Program-made: the position numbers and the translations under genes
Part shown: piece by piece, positions 40,220 to 49,829 of the stretch
How the letters are laid out: each line of letters begins with the position of its first letter
Position numbering within the stretch: the stretch's first letter is position 1
Assembly (NCBI GenBank): GCA_017624915.1
Contig: JAGAMC010000022.1
Coordinates: 1 to 57,623 of the forward strand
Reading direction: 5' to 3'
From: Oscillospiraceae bacterium
GTDB lineage: Bacteria > Bacillota > Clostridia > Oscillospirales > Oscillospiraceae
Length of the DNA stretch: 57,623 nucleotides
Notes under the pieces: model-generated
Databases searched by the model: none
What the model saw: only the letters and a program-made list of their open reading frames with translations
Told to the model about the DNA's origin: nothing

Positions 40220-40361
40220 GGGCGGGTGAACCCCCGCCCAAAAGCCTCGCAGAGTTTGTGCCCGCAGGCACAAAATAGTTTAATCTGTTTTTGCCGGCGA
40301 CATGTGCGTCGGCAAAAACACTTCTCGACTTGCAAGCGTGCCAGCGCAGCGATGTGCGCTG
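40220..40361. repeat. Run of four hairpins between the GH13 and kinase genes
   Basis: In order: GGGCGGG/CCCGCCC (40220-40239), TTTGTGCC/GGCACAAA (40255-40274), GTTTTTGCC/GGCAAAAAC (40287-40319, with a bulge extension), and CAGCGCA/TGCGCTG (40342-40361). None has a proper T-tract on the strand of the nearby genes. This 218-base gap contains no gene. Confidence 0.6.
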
Positions 40362-40381
40362 CAGCAAGCCATATCCTTCTC

Positions 40382-40405
40382 AAAAAAGCGGCATGCCGCT
40401 TTTTT
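40382..40405 (-). terminator. Terminator of the recJ-kinase operon
   Basis: A 24-base perfect palindrome with the core GCGGCATGCCGC and six A / six T at its ends, 9 bases after the kinase gene stop at 40414. Confidence 0.9.
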
Positions 40406-40413
40406 GAATAACG

Positions 40414-41352
40414 TCAGTGGTACTTATAGGTCCCGCCGCCGATGAACTCCCGGAGCAGGGCGTCCCCGGCCACAAGCTCCGGGTCGATGGGCTCGAACCA
40501 GTCGAAGGCCGCGATGAGGTCCATGGCCTCGTCATAGCGCTCGTTGTCCTCCGGGATGCTCTTGAGGATGGGGGGCGCGAAATTACGCATGACCGATACC
40601 TCGTAGGGCAGGGAGGAGTCAAAGACGATGTCGGCCCGGTTTTTAAAGGGGGAGATATACAGCTTTTCCCCCCGGCGGACGTTGGCCCACATGTCAAGGG
40701 TCTGAGCCACGTCGGTGCCCCGGAACTGGTAGTCGCGCACGGTGCGCCGGGTCAGCCGCATCCACGTGCCCTTAAAGCGCAGCTGTGCCCCCTCGTTCAC
40801 ATTGGAACGGGCGGAGATATACAGCTTGGTAGCCTCGGGATGGCGTCCGGCAATGTCGTCGTTCAGGGCGTGGATACCCTCGAAGATGGCGATCTCGTTC
40901 TTGCCCAGCTGCAGCGGGGTGCCCTGAGCGGTGTTGCGCATCTGGCGGGCAAACTCGAACTTGGGGATGACGATTTCTTCGCCAGCAGACAGGGCGGTAA
41001 AATGCTCATCCAGCAGGTCCATGTCCATGCACAGGGGGGACTCGTAGTCGATGTCTCCATCCGGGGTGCGGGGGGCGGTGCGGCGGTCCAGAGTGCGGAA
41101 ATAGTTGTCCATGGCCACCGCGTGGGAATTGACGCCCCGGCGGCGCAGTTCCTCGGCGATCTTCAGGGCCGTTGTGGTCTTGCCCGAACCGGAGGGGCCG
41201 GACAGCAGCACGATGGGGCTGCGCTCCAGATTGGACAGGATCTTATCCGCCGCCAGTGATACCCGCTGGGCATAAACTTCATCGCACTCGGCAAGAAACT
41301 CCTTCACATCGCCGCGGATGCGCCTGTTGATCTCCTGCAGTTGGTATGCCAT
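40414..41352 (-). CDS. Uridine kinase-like nucleoside kinase
   Basis: P-loop kinase of the uridine kinase/phosphoribulokinase family, 312 residues. An N-terminal helical extension of about 45 residues precedes the Walker A GPSGSGKTTT near residue 54. VAMDNYFRTLDRR and IFEGIHALND are typical of the family. The substrate (uridine, cytidine or another nucleoside) is not certain. Larger Clostridial relatives add an N-terminal TGS-like part that is missing here. The ATG at 41352 has AAGGAGGAG, 11 bases after hemZ. Last gene of the operon. Confidence 0.87.
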   Translation of the reverse strand: MAYQLQEINRRIRGDVKEFLAECDEVYAQRVSLAADKILSNLERSPIVLLSGPSGSGKTTTALKIAEELRRRGVNSHAVAMDNYFRTLDRRTAPRTPDGDIDYESPLCMDMDLLDEHFTALSAGEEIVIPKFEFARQMRNTAQGTPLQLGKNEIAIFEGIHALNDDIAGRHPEATKLYISARSNVNEGAQLRFKGTWMRLTRRTVRDYQFRGTDVAQTLDMWANVRRGEKLYISPFKNRADIVFDSSLPYEVSVMRNFAPPILKSIPEDNERYDEAMDLIAAFDWFEPIDPELVAGDALLREFIGGGTYKYH

Positions 41353-41363
41353 ATGTCTCCTCC

Positions 41364-42839
41364 TTATCCCTCGTCGCTCCAAAGGGTCTGCTTCTGCTCC
41401 AGGATCTGGGGCAGCTGTTCGATGTATTCGTATGGGAATTTTGGGTTTGTTATGCGGCGGATGGCGCCGGTCCGGCGGTCCACCAGCTTGGTCACGCCCC
41501 CGGCACCCAGAGACAGTACGCTGTGCAGCTCCTCCATCATGCAGATGTTGTACACATTCTCCTTGCCCGGAAGGGCCCAGCCCACGTTTTCAAGACTGCC
41601 GGACATATACTTCTGCCGGTACAGGTAGTAGGGGAGATAGCCCGCTGCACGCAGAGCCTCGTTGCTGAAGTCCAGCATCCGGGCGACCTCCTCCCCGGAG
41701 GGGATGGCGCCGCCCTGCTCCATAAGCCGGGAGCCCCGTTTCAGAGCCAGGGTGTGTACGGTGATATTTTCCGGCTTCATATCCAGCACCCCTTCAAGGG
41801 AGCGGCGGAAGCCGGCAAAGCTGTCCCGGGGCAGGCCGGCGATCAGGTCCATGTTGATACAGTCAAAGCCGATCTGTCGGGCCAGCTCATTGGCCGCGGC
41901 GATATCCCCGGCGCTGTGCTGCCTGCCGATGGCCTCCAGCACGTGGTCCTCCAGCGTCTGGGGGTTGATGGAAATGCGGCCGATGCCGTGCTCCCGGAGC
42001 ACCAGCAGCTTTTCCCGGGTAATGGTGTCCGGCCGACCGGCCTCCACGGTATACTCCGTACAGCGGTCCAACGGCAGGCACTGCTCCATCTTGCTCAGCA
42101 GCACGTCCAACTGGTCGGCATCCAGCGTGGTGGGTGTTCCGCCCCCCACATAGAGGGAACGGATATGCTTCCCCGCCGCCTTCAGCGCCGCGCCGGCGTG
42201 CTCCACCTCTTTGAGCAGGGCATCCAGATAGGGCGCCACCATTTTCAGGCTGCGGCCCACATCAGCACAGATGAAGGAGCAGTAGGCGCACCGGGTGGGA
42301 CAGAAGGGGATGCCCGCGTAAAGGGACACCTCGTCCGCCTTCAGCGACCGGTCCACCGCCAGACTTGCCCCGGCGCAGTCCATGGCCAGCTGCGCTCTGT
42401 CGGGGCTGACATGGTACTCCCGCTCCAGAATCTGTCTGGCCTGAGCGGGGGTTTTGCCGGCCAGAATGGCCTTGGTGGGTATTTTCACCGGGCGTACACC
42501 GGTGAGGGCCCCCCACGGGGGCTGCGCGCCGAGAGACTGAACGCCCGCCTGATAAAAGGCCAGCTTCAAAATCCGCTGACAGGCCCGGTCACAGGTCACG
42601 GGGTCGTCCCCCAGTTCCTGCACCCTGCAGCGGCGGCGAACGGTGTGACACGCCCCATTGCGCACCAGCCGGGCACTTGCCGTGACCCACTGCGTCCCTT
42701 TATACAGGGACAGGGTCAGGCAGTCCTCCCCCTCCTGCGGGGGAGCGTCGGGATATTCCGGCCGCTGGTCAGGGAACAGGGTAAGCAGCATCTGCTCCGC
42801 GGCGTACTTGTAATCGTGCCCGATGAAATACAGTTTCAT
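41364..42839 (-). CDS. hemZ: Coproporphyrinogen dehydrogenase-like radical SAM protein HemZ
   Basis: Oxygen-independent coproporphyrinogen III oxidase family of Firmicutes, 491 residues. A variable N-terminal domain (about 1-165) precedes the radical SAM core with C-P-T-R-C-A-Y-C near residue 180, YVGGGTPT and LIAGLPRDS. Heme genes are absent nearby, and HemZ in Clostridia is part of a conserved recJ/relA/dtd neighbourhood, so the substrate may not be heme. It starts 3 bases after the MBL gene stop with only a weak ribosome binding site, implying coupled translation. Confidence 0.9.
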   Translation of the reverse strand: MKLYFIGHDYKYAAEQMLLTLFPDQRPEYPDAPPQEGEDCLTLSLYKGTQWVTASARLVRNGACHTVRRRCRVQELGDDPVTCDRACQRILKLAFYQAGVQSLGAQPPWGALTGVRPVKIPTKAILAGKTPAQARQILEREYHVSPDRAQLAMDCAGASLAVDRSLKADEVSLYAGIPFCPTRCAYCSFICADVGRSLKMVAPYLDALLKEVEHAGAALKAAGKHIRSLYVGGGTPTTLDADQLDVLLSKMEQCLPLDRCTEYTVEAGRPDTITREKLLVLREHGIGRISINPQTLEDHVLEAIGRQHSAGDIAAANELARQIGFDCINMDLIAGLPRDSFAGFRRSLEGVLDMKPENITVHTLALKRGSRLMEQGGAIPSGEEVARMLDFSNEALRAAGYLPYYLYRQKYMSGSLENVGWALPGKENVYNICMMEELHSVLSLGAGGVTKLVDRRTGAIRRITNPKFPYEYIEQLPQILEQKQTLWSDEG

Positions 42840-42842
42840 TCT

Positions 42843-43460
42843 TTACCGGCGGCCCATGGCCTCTTTCATATAGTAGTTGGTCTGCCGCTCCCGCTCCAGC
42901 GTGGAGGACACGTCGTGACCGGGCAGCACATGGAAGTCGCCCTCCAGCTCACCCAGCCGCTTCAGGGACGCCATGATCTGCTCGTAGCTGCCCCCCCGCA
43001 GGTCGGTACGGCCGCAGGAGCCGGCAAACAGGGTATCGCCGGTGAAAAGGACATTCTCCACCTTGAGCACCACGCTGCCGGTGGAGTGGCCCGGGGTATG
43101 CATGACCTGAATGGTCAGCCCGCCCAGCTCCAGCGTGTCCCCCTCGTCATACAAAAGCAGGTCCTCCACCTGCCCGGCAAGGGGAAACAGGCGGCCGCCG
43201 GCGCCGTTGGCGTCACCCTGATGGATATAGATACGGGCGTCGGGCAGCTGGGCTGCCAGCTCGGGCACGGCAGTGGTGTGGTCGTAATGACCGTGGGTGA
43301 GCAGGATGTAACGCACATCCAGCTTGTCGGCTTTGATGCGGGCCATGATCCGCTGCGCATCGGCGCCGGGGTCAATAACGGCGCCAAGGCCGGTGCTCTC
43401 GTCTGTCAGGATATAGCAGTTTGTGCCCAGTTCGCCAACCTGCATGATTTCGATCTTCAT
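42843..43460 (-). CDS. MBL-fold hydrolase (glyoxalase II-like)
   Basis: A single-domain metallo-beta-lactamase-fold hydrolase, 205 residues. The metal motif is H-G-H-Y-D-H (LTHGHYDHTTAV). Further ligands are in HTPGHSTGS, FTGDTLFAGSCGR and LPGHD. This group (YcbL/YqgX-like) probably hydrolyses thioesters, but the exact substrate is unknown. It lies between dtd and hemZ in the recJ operon, as in many Clostridia. Confidence 0.9.
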   Translation of the reverse strand: MKIEIMQVGELGTNCYILTDESTGLGAVIDPGADAQRIMARIKADKLDVRYILLTHGHYDHTTAVPELAAQLPDARIYIHQGDANGAGGRLFPLAGQVEDLLLYDEGDTLELGGLTIQVMHTPGHSTGSVVLKVENVLFTGDTLFAGSCGRTDLRGGSYEQIMASLKRLGELEGDFHVLPGHDVSSTLERERQTNYYMKEAMGRR

Positions 43461-43488
43461 GGCTTCACGCCCCTTTCCGATTGCTTAT

Positions 43489-43923
43489 TTACAGCTCATA
43501 CAAAATGGTGACCGGCCCGTCGTTGACAGAGGCCACCTTCATATCCGCGCCGAACTGCCCGTGCTCCACCCGGAAGCCCCGGGCCCGGCACTGGTCCATA
43601 AACCGTTCATACATGGGAACGGCCAGATCGGGCTTGGCTGCGCCGGAAAAGCCCGGGCGGCGGCTGGAGGTGTCGGCATACAGGGTGAACTGAGACACCA
43701 CCAGGATGGCGCCGCCCACCTGTTCCAGATTCAGATTCATCTTTCCGTTCTCGTCCTCGAACACCCGCAGGTTGCAGATCTTCTCGGCCAGCTTGTCGCA
43801 CACGGCCCCGGTATCCTGCGGGCCCACGCCCAGCAGCACCAGAAAGCCCCTGTCAATGGCACCCTCCACCTTGCCGTCAATGGTGACGCTGGCGGAGGAG
43901 ACTCTTGTTACCACTGCTCGCAC
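43489..43923 (-). CDS. dtd: D-aminoacyl-tRNA deacylase
   Basis: Homodimeric proofreading enzyme that removes D-amino acids (and glycine) from tRNA. The 144-residue protein has the hallmark SQFTLYAD (SQFTLYG-type) motif and the C-terminal NDGPVTILYE, where the GP cis-peptide motif enforces chirality. The length is normal. It follows relA by 31 bases. The relA-dtd linkage is a standard Firmicutes pair. Confidence 0.96.
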   Translation of the reverse strand: MRAVVTRVSSASVTIDGKVEGAIDRGFLVLLGVGPQDTGAVCDKLAEKICNLRVFEDENGKMNLNLEQVGGAILVVSQFTLYADTSSRRPGFSGAAKPDLAVPMYERFMDQCRARGFRVEHGQFGADMKVASVNDGPVTILYEL

Positions 43924-43954
43924 AGCAAAACACGCTCCCGTTGTTTGATATGGG

Positions 43955-46171
43955 TCACTTGCCGGAGCTCCGGGTGACCTGATAGACGCTCTGGATCTGG
44001 TGCAGGCGGTTGATGACGGAGTTAAGTTCCTCCCGGTTTTTGACCTCCAGCACCACGTTGATCAGGGCGTCGCCGTCCGCTCCGGAGCGGGCGGACAGGG
44101 CGTTCACCTTCACCTTGGCTGCGGACAGGGCCATGGCCACGTCCAGCGCAAGGCCATCCCGGTCCTTGGCATACAGCTCCACCGCCGTCTTGTAGGCGGG
44201 CAGATTCTCCTCCAGCCACGCCACATGAACCCAGCGGTCGGCCTCCTCCGGTTTGCGCTTGGCGGGGTCGGCATTGGGGCAGTCCAGCCGGTGGACGGAC
44301 ACGCCGTAGCCCCGGGTGATAAAGCCCACCACCGGGTCGCCGGGGACCGGAGTACAGCACTTGGAGAACTTGACCATGCAGTTGCCCAGCCCCTCCACGA
44401 TGATGCCCGAGTCCGAGTGCTTGTTGGAGCCGCGCAGACTGTCGGCGGAGATGGTGGTGGCAGGATGGATAAAATCGCCGGACTTTGCGTTGTTCTCTTG
44501 CAGGCGGTTGAGTCGGAGCAGTTCGTCCTTGACCCGAGCCACGGCCTTGTTGGCGGTGGTGCCTCCATAGCCGATGGCGGCAAACAGCTCCTCCAGCGTG
44601 CCAAAGCGCACCTTGCGCAGGATATGGGGCAGCACATCCTCGGCCATGATGCTGGACATGGCGATCTTGGCGTGCTTCATCTCAGACTCAAAAGCCGCCC
44701 GGCCGGTGGCGATATTCTCCTCCCGGCGCTCCTTTTTGAACCACTGGCGGATCTTGATGCGGGCCTCGTTTGATTTGCAGATATTCAGCCAGTCGCGGCT
44801 GGGACCCTTGGCGTTTTTGGAGGTGAGCACCTCCACGATATCGCCGTTGGACAGCTCGTAGTCATAGGGCACCATGCGCCCGTTCACCTTGGCACCCACC
44901 ATGCTGTTGCCCACAGCGGAGTGGATGGAGTAGGCAAAATCGATGGGTGTGGCTCCGGAGGGCAGGCTCTTCACGTCACCCTTGGGGGAGAAGACGAACA
45001 CCTCATCGGAGAACATATCCACCTTCAGGGTGCGCACGAACTCCTCCGCGTCGGTGTCCTGCTGGCTCTCCAGCAACTTGCGCACCCACTCAAAGTCCTG
45101 CTCGGTGCCCAGCTGCTTGTTGCCCATGCCCTGCTTATACTTCCAGTGGGCGGCAACGCCGTACTCGGCGGTCTGGTGCATCTCCCAGGTTCGGATCTGC
45201 ACCTCAAAGGGGATGCCTTCGCTTCCGATGACGGTGGTGTGCAGGGACTGGTACATGTTGGGCTTGGGCGTGCCGATATAGTCCTTGAAGCGGCCCAGAA
45301 CCGGCTTGAACATGTCGTGGATGCAGCCCAGCACGTTGTAGCACTCGGAGATGTCATCCACGATGACCCGGAATGCATACAGGTCAAAGATCTCGTCCAG
45401 TGTCTTCTGCTGGGCGTACATCTTGCGGTAGATGGAGTACACGTGCTTGACCCGGCCGTACACCTTGCTGCGGATGCCCTCCTGAGCCATGCGCTGGGCG
45501 ATCCGGCTTTCGATGGTGGCCTTGAACTCCTCGTGGACGGCGGTGCGGGCGGCCAGTTCGTTCTGGATCTCCTTGTAGCCCACGGGGTCCAGATAGCGCA
45601 GGGAGGTGTCCTCCAGCTCCCACTTCAGCTTCTGCATACCGAGGCGGTGGGCGATGGGGGCATAGATTTCCATGGTCTCAAGGGATTTTTCCCGCTGCTT
45701 CCGGGGGGACTGGTACTCCATGGTACGCATATTATGCAGCCGGTCGCAGATCTTGATGAGGATCACCCGGATGTCCTGGGCCATAGCCATGAACATCTTG
45801 CGCAGATTCTCCATCTGCTCCTCTTCCTTGGACACGTACTGCATTTTGGTCAGCTTGGTAACGCCCTCCACCAGCGCAGCCACCGGCTCGCCGAATTTTT
45901 TGGAGATCTCCTCGTGGGTGGAGGAGGTGTCCTCCAGACAGTCGTGGAGCAGCGCCGCGATCACCGAGTCCAGATCCAGCCCCAGATCCGCCACGATCTC
46001 CGCCACGGCAAGGGGGTGGATGATATAGGGCTCGCCGCTTTTGCGCAGCTGTCCGTGGTGGGCCGCGTCGGCATAGGTAAAGGCGGTATACAGCCGCTGG
46101 GCGTCCAGCCCGGGCGTATAGGCCCGCACCCGGTCCTCAAGGGCCTGATATTTTTCAAGAATAGGGTCCAT
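43955..46171 (-). CDS. relA: Bifunctional (p)ppGpp synthetase/hydrolase (RSH)
   Basis: Stringent-response enzyme of 738 residues. The hydrolase domain keeps its metal motif H76-D77-x2-E80-D81. The synthetase domain has RFKDYIGTPKPNMYQSLHTT. A TGS domain follows (VFSPKGDVKSLPSGATPIDF, about 390-450), then a zinc-finger/helical region and a C-terminal ACT domain. Both catalytic halves look intact, so synthesis and degradation are both expected. It lies 22 bases after recJ. The apt gene commonly found between recJ and relA in Firmicutes is absent. Confidence 0.96.
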   Translation of the reverse strand: MDPILEKYQALEDRVRAYTPGLDAQRLYTAFTYADAAHHGQLRKSGEPYIIHPLAVAEIVADLGLDLDSVIAALLHDCLEDTSSTHEEISKKFGEPVAALVEGVTKLTKMQYVSKEEEQMENLRKMFMAMAQDIRVILIKICDRLHNMRTMEYQSPRKQREKSLETMEIYAPIAHRLGMQKLKWELEDTSLRYLDPVGYKEIQNELAARTAVHEEFKATIESRIAQRMAQEGIRSKVYGRVKHVYSIYRKMYAQQKTLDEIFDLYAFRVIVDDISECYNVLGCIHDMFKPVLGRFKDYIGTPKPNMYQSLHTTVIGSEGIPFEVQIRTWEMHQTAEYGVAAHWKYKQGMGNKQLGTEQDFEWVRKLLESQQDTDAEEFVRTLKVDMFSDEVFVFSPKGDVKSLPSGATPIDFAYSIHSAVGNSMVGAKVNGRMVPYDYELSNGDIVEVLTSKNAKGPSRDWLNICKSNEARIKIRQWFKKERREENIATGRAAFESEMKHAKIAMSSIMAEDVLPHILRKVRFGTLEELFAAIGYGGTTANKAVARVKDELLRLNRLQENNAKSGDFIHPATTISADSLRGSNKHSDSGIIVEGLGNCMVKFSKCCTPVPGDPVVGFITRGYGVSVHRLDCPNADPAKRKPEEADRWVHVAWLEENLPAYKTAVELYAKDRDGLALDVAMALSAAKVKVNALSARSGADGDALINVVLEVKNREELNSVINRLHQIQSVYQVTRSSGK

Positions 46172-46193
46172 ACATTCACCTGCTTACGGTCAT

Positions 46194-48251
46194 TCAGTCA
46201 CAGAGCATCCCGCGCAGCCTGCGCAGGATCTCCGACTGCTCCAGATCCACCTTTCCCTGGGTGGGGTTGAGACAGATGCGCAGCCGGTCGCCCTGGGCGC
46301 TCATGGCGATGAGCCCCCGCTCCTGCAGCACATCCAGACATATCAGCGTATGCAGCACGCTCTCCGTGCTGCCCGCGGCCCGGGCAGCCGCCCGGGCGAT
46401 ATGGGCGGCGGTGTCCTCCACCGTATGATACCGGTCGGTCTGCTGTTTCAGATAGCGCCACAGGACAACAAACTGCTCCCGCCCGGGGATGAGGCGGTGG
46501 ACCTGCGCACAGGTCAGCGCCTCCCTGCGGCGGTATTTTTCATAAAGCTCCCGCTCGTACTGAGCGCGGCTGGGCGCGGGTCGGGCATCCACCAGATGCA
46601 GCTGTACCATGCGCATGCCCCGGTACTCGTTGATCTGGGGATAGAATGCCGCATCCACCCGGCTGCCCGGCTGCGGCTGCCAGTCTCCGGCGGAAAAGAA
46701 GATGGCGTCCAGCGTCACGCCGGCCTTGCCCAGCTTCAGCTTCAGGTGGCGGCCGTTGCCCACAAGGGCGTGGGACATGACCTGCGCCCCGGTCAGGGAC
46801 AGGACGGGCCGGGGATTTCCGGTGCCGTATGGCTCCAGCTGTTCCAGCAGTTCCACGCCCTTCAGATCCAGAATACGGGGGTCGTCCACCTCCACGTCCA
46901 CCTCCAGCTCCGGCTCCCGGATGCCGCCGGCCTGCCGGCGGACCTGCTGGGCGATGCGCTGGGTCAGCGCGGGGATATTCTCCTCCCGCACGGTAAAGCC
47001 CGCGGCCAGCTCATGGCCGCCGAAGGCCTCCAGCAGGTCCTGACACCCCTCCAGCACAGCAAAAAGATTGATCCCGCCGTAGCTGCGGCAGGAACCCTTT
47101 CCCATGCCGCCGGACAGACAGATCATAAAGGCCGGACAGCCGTACTGCTCGGTCAGGCGGGAGGCCACGATGCCCACCACGCCCTGATGCCAGCTGCTGT
47201 CCGCCAGTACGATGGCGTCCTTCTGGGGCTGCTGCTCCAGCATATGTGTACACTGCTCGAAAATGCCCAGCTCCACGCTCTGCCGCTCCCGGTTGAGTCT
47301 GCACAGCTCCCGGGCCAGCTGGGCAGCCCGGTCCGCGTCCCGGGTCAGCAGCAGCTCCACCGCCACACCCGCGCAGCCCATGCGGCCGGCGGCGTTGATG
47401 CGGGGGGCAAGGGCATAGCCGATGGAGACGGAATTCAGGGGGCGGTTCTCCATCCCCGCCTCCCGCACCAGCATGGCAAGGCCCACCCGTCCGAGAGCGG
47501 CAAAGGACCGCAGGCCACGCTGTACGATGGTGCGGTTTTCGCCCACCATGGGCATCACGTCCGCCACCGTGCCGATGGCGGCAAGGTCAGCATACTCATC
47601 CAGTACGCGCTGCGCCTTCTCCGGCCCGGCCAGCGCCATGGCCAGCTTCAGCGCCACGCCCACGCCCGCAAGACCCTTGAAGGGGTAGGGACAGTCGGGC
47701 CGGTGGGGGTCCACCACCGCATAGGCGCAGGGCAGTTCTGCCTTGCACTCGTGGTGGTCGGTGACCACCACGTCAGCACCAATGCTGTTGGCCCAGGCCA
47801 CCTCGTCCACGGCGGTGATGCCGCAGTCCACGGTGATGATCAGCCGGACGCCGTTGTCCACCAGGGCAGACACCGCGTCGCAGTTCAGGCCGTAGCCCTC
47901 CTCCAGTCGGTCTGGGATATAGGGCGTGACCTGTCCGCCCATATCCGTGAGCAGATGGGTAAGCAGGCAGGTGGAGGTGATGCCGTCCACATCGTAGTCG
48001 CCGTACACGGCAATTTTCTCCCCCCGCTCCAGGGCAAGCCGGACCCGGGCCGCCGCCCGGTCCATGTCTTTCATATCAAAGGGGTCGCAAAGAGGGTTGT
48101 CCTCCGCCCGGAGAAACTCCCGGGCCTGCTCCACACTGCGCAGGCCGCGGGCGGAAAGCACTGCGGCCACAAGGGGATGGACGCCTTCCCGCTCCAGCGC
48201 CGCCCGTCCCTGCAGGTCGGGGGCGGCCGTTTTCCAGGTCTTGTATTTCAT
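46194..48251 (-). CDS. recJ: Single-stranded-DNA-specific exonuclease RecJ
   Basis: 5'-3' single-strand exonuclease for recombination and mismatch repair. The 685 residues contain the DHH phosphoesterase motifs (YGDYDVDGITSTCLL, then VVVTDHHECKAELP near 165), DHHA1 (GGHELAAGFTVR), an OB-fold region, and a longer C-terminal part as in Gram-positive RecJ. The frame extends upstream, but the ATG at 48251 with GGAGGGG gives the normal N-terminus. First gene of the six-gene operon. Confidence 0.95.
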   Translation of the reverse strand: MKYKTWKTAAPDLQGRAALEREGVHPLVAAVLSARGLRSVEQAREFLRAEDNPLCDPFDMKDMDRAAARVRLALERGEKIAVYGDYDVDGITSTCLLTHLLTDMGGQVTPYIPDRLEEGYGLNCDAVSALVDNGVRLIITVDCGITAVDEVAWANSIGADVVVTDHHECKAELPCAYAVVDPHRPDCPYPFKGLAGVGVALKLAMALAGPEKAQRVLDEYADLAAIGTVADVMPMVGENRTIVQRGLRSFAALGRVGLAMLVREAGMENRPLNSVSIGYALAPRINAAGRMGCAGVAVELLLTRDADRAAQLARELCRLNRERQSVELGIFEQCTHMLEQQPQKDAIVLADSSWHQGVVGIVASRLTEQYGCPAFMICLSGGMGKGSCRSYGGINLFAVLEGCQDLLEAFGGHELAAGFTVREENIPALTQRIAQQVRRQAGGIREPELEVDVEVDDPRILDLKGVELLEQLEPYGTGNPRPVLSLTGAQVMSHALVGNGRHLKLKLGKAGVTLDAIFFSAGDWQPQPGSRVDAAFYPQINEYRGMRMVQLHLVDARPAPSRAQYERELYEKYRRREALTCAQVHRLIPGREQFVVLWRYLKQQTDRYHTVEDTAAHIARAAARAAGSTESVLHTLICLDVLQERGLIAMSAQGDRLRICLNPTQGKVDLEQSEILRRLRGMLCD

Positions 48252-48315
48252 AGCCGCACCCCTCCTTTCCGGATCATTTTCCATATATGGGCAGAAAGCG
48301 GCAATATTACTCCTT

Positions 48316-48345
48316 ATTATAGCACACCACCCCGGTGCAATTCAA
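48316..48345 (-). promoter_or_regulatory. recJ operon promoter
   Basis: The minus strand shows TTGAAT (48345-48340), 18 bases, and TATAAT (48321-48316) with a TG-C extension before the -10. Confidence 0.75.
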
Positions 48346-48430
48346 GAAAAACAGCGCACATAGCCCTTCCTTTTGCCCACCAAAACTTTTCCATTGCCGC
48401 AGCGGCAAAGGGCACCGCATATGACACAGC

Positions 48431-48452
48431 CACACGGACAATTGTCCGTGTG
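48431..48452. promoter_or_regulatory. Perfect 22-bp palindrome upstream of sstT
   Basis: The half-site CACACGGACAA is followed directly by its exact reverse complement TTGTCCGTGTG, with no spacer. It ends 3 bases before the sstT -35, the typical place for an activator or repressor site. No obvious regulator gene adjoins. Confidence 0.75.
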
Positions 48453-48455
48453 CGG

Positions 48456-48484
48456 TTGACAATGTTTTCTGCATCGTGTACAAT
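48456..48484 (+). promoter_or_regulatory. sstT promoter
   Basis: TTGACA (48456-48461), 17 bases, TACAAT (48479-48484) on the plus strand. Confidence 0.88.
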
Positions 48485-48602
48485 ACCAACACAGATTCCT
48501 TCGGGCACCAAAATACAAACCCCGCAGCCACCCGGGTACACAGTGCACACCTTCTTCGGGAGAGCTGTGGGGCAATCAAACTTTGAGAAAAGGAAAATCA
48601 TT

Positions 48603-49826
48603 ATGAAAAACATTCTGCAAGCGTACACAAAAGCGCCTTTGATCCTGCGAATCGCCATCGGCCTTATAATCGGCATCATTCTTGGTGTTGCCGCTCCCGG
48701 CGCCGGTGTAATAGCCCTCTTCGGCAACATTTTTGTGGGTGCGCTGAAAAGCCTCGCCCCCATTCTGGTGTTCGTGCTGGTGGTTGCCGCTCTTGCCAAG
48801 GCCCATGCCGGCATAGGCAATCGCTTCCGCACGGTGGTGCTGTTCTATATTCTCAGCACATTCCTGGCCGCCGTGGTTGCCGTGCTGGGCTCCTTCCTCT
48901 TCCGCGTGACCATCCCTCTGGCCGAGGCTGTTGACCGCACGGCTCCCGCAGGTCTGGCCGAAGTGTTCGGCACGTTGCTGAACAACATGGTTGAAAACCC
49001 CATCTCCGCCATCATGAATGCCAACTACGTGGGCATTCTGACCTGGGCCGTGATCCTGGGGCTGGCATTCCGCCAGCAGGCCAGCGAACACACCAAGCAA
49101 GTGCTGACCGACCTGTCTGATGCCGTTTCCAAGACCGTTAGCTGGGTCATCCAGCTGGCTCCTTTCGGTATCATGGGTCTGGTCTTCTCCTCTATCAGCG
49201 AGTACGGTCTGGATATCTTTGTGGACTACGGCAAAGTGCTGGCTCTGCTGGTCGGCTGCATGCTGCTGGTGGCTCTAGTGGTGGATCCCCTGATCGTTTC
49301 CATCGCCCTCAAGCGCAACCCCTATCCGCTGGTGCTCAAGTGCTTCAAAGAATCCGGCATCACCGCGTTCTTTACCAGAAGCTCTGCGGCCAACATCCCC
49401 ATCAATATGCAGCTGTGCGACAAACTGGGTCTGGACAAAGAGCATTATTCCGTGGCGATCCCTCTGGGCGCCACCATCAACATGGACGGTGCCGCCGTTA
49501 CCATTACGGTCATGGCTCTGGCCGCCGCCTTCTCCCAGGGTGTTGAGGTCAACTTCTTTATGGCTATCATCCTCAGCTTCGTGGCAACTTTGGGTGCCTG
49601 CGGCGCCTCCGGCGTTGCCGGCGGCTCTCTGCTGCTGATCCCCATGGCCTGCTCTCTGCTGGGTGTGGGCCAGGACATTGCCATGCAGATGGTGGGCGTG
49701 GGCTTTATCATCGGCGTGGTGCAAGACTCTCTGGAAACCGCCATCAACTCCTCCGGCGATGTGATCTTCTGCGCTACCGCAGAATACCGCGAGCACCTCA
49801 AGCAGGGCAAAAAGCTCTGGTTCTGA
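48603..49826 (+). CDS. sstT: Serine/threonine:sodium symporter SstT
   Basis: Secondary transporter of the dicarboxylate/amino acid:cation symporter family, 407 residues. About eight hydrophobic helices and two re-entrant loops are seen. The signature [20 protein letters not shown] and the sodium-binding NMDGAA motif are present; the variants match SstT rather than glutamate transporters. The frame is open far upstream, but the ATG at 48603 with AAAAGGAAAA is the start. It is monocistronic with a strong promoter and a perfect upstream palindrome, so expression is probably regulated. Confidence 0.93.
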   Translation: MKNILQAYTKAPLILRIAIGLIIGIILGVAAPGAGVIALFGNIFVGALKSLAPILVFVLVVAALAKAHAGIGNRFRTVVLFYILSTFLAAVVAVLGSFLFRVTIPLAEAVDRTAPAGLAEVFGTLLNNMVENPISAIMNANYVGILTWAVILGLAFRQQASEHTKQVLTDLSDAVSKTVSWVIQLAPFGIMGLVFSSISEYGLDIFVDYGKVLALLVGCMLLVALVVDPLIVSIALKRNPYPLVLKCFKESGITAFFTRSSAANIPINMQLCDKLGLDKEHYSVAIPLGATINMDGAAVTITVMALAAAFSQGVEVNFFMAIILSFVATLGACGASGVAGGSLLLIPMACSLLGVGQDIAMQMVGVGFIIGVVQDSLETAINSSGDVIFCATAEYREHLKQGKKLWF

Positions 49827-49829
49827 CCC

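Larger units (their letters stand above)
48252..48602. other. 351-base divergent region between recJ and sstT
   Basis: It contains the recJ promoter (48316-48345), a perfect 22-bp palindrome (48431-48452), the sstT promoter (48456-48484), and an sstT leader of about 110 nt with a CCCCGCAGC/GCTGTGGGG stem (one mismatch, about 48521-48574). No gene is seen. Confidence 0.75.

Noticed and set aside
37043-40411. Plus-strand frame of about 1,120 codons opposite Xre regulator 2 and GH13
   Set aside because: Runs through two genes, their promoters and several hairpins. Shadow frame.
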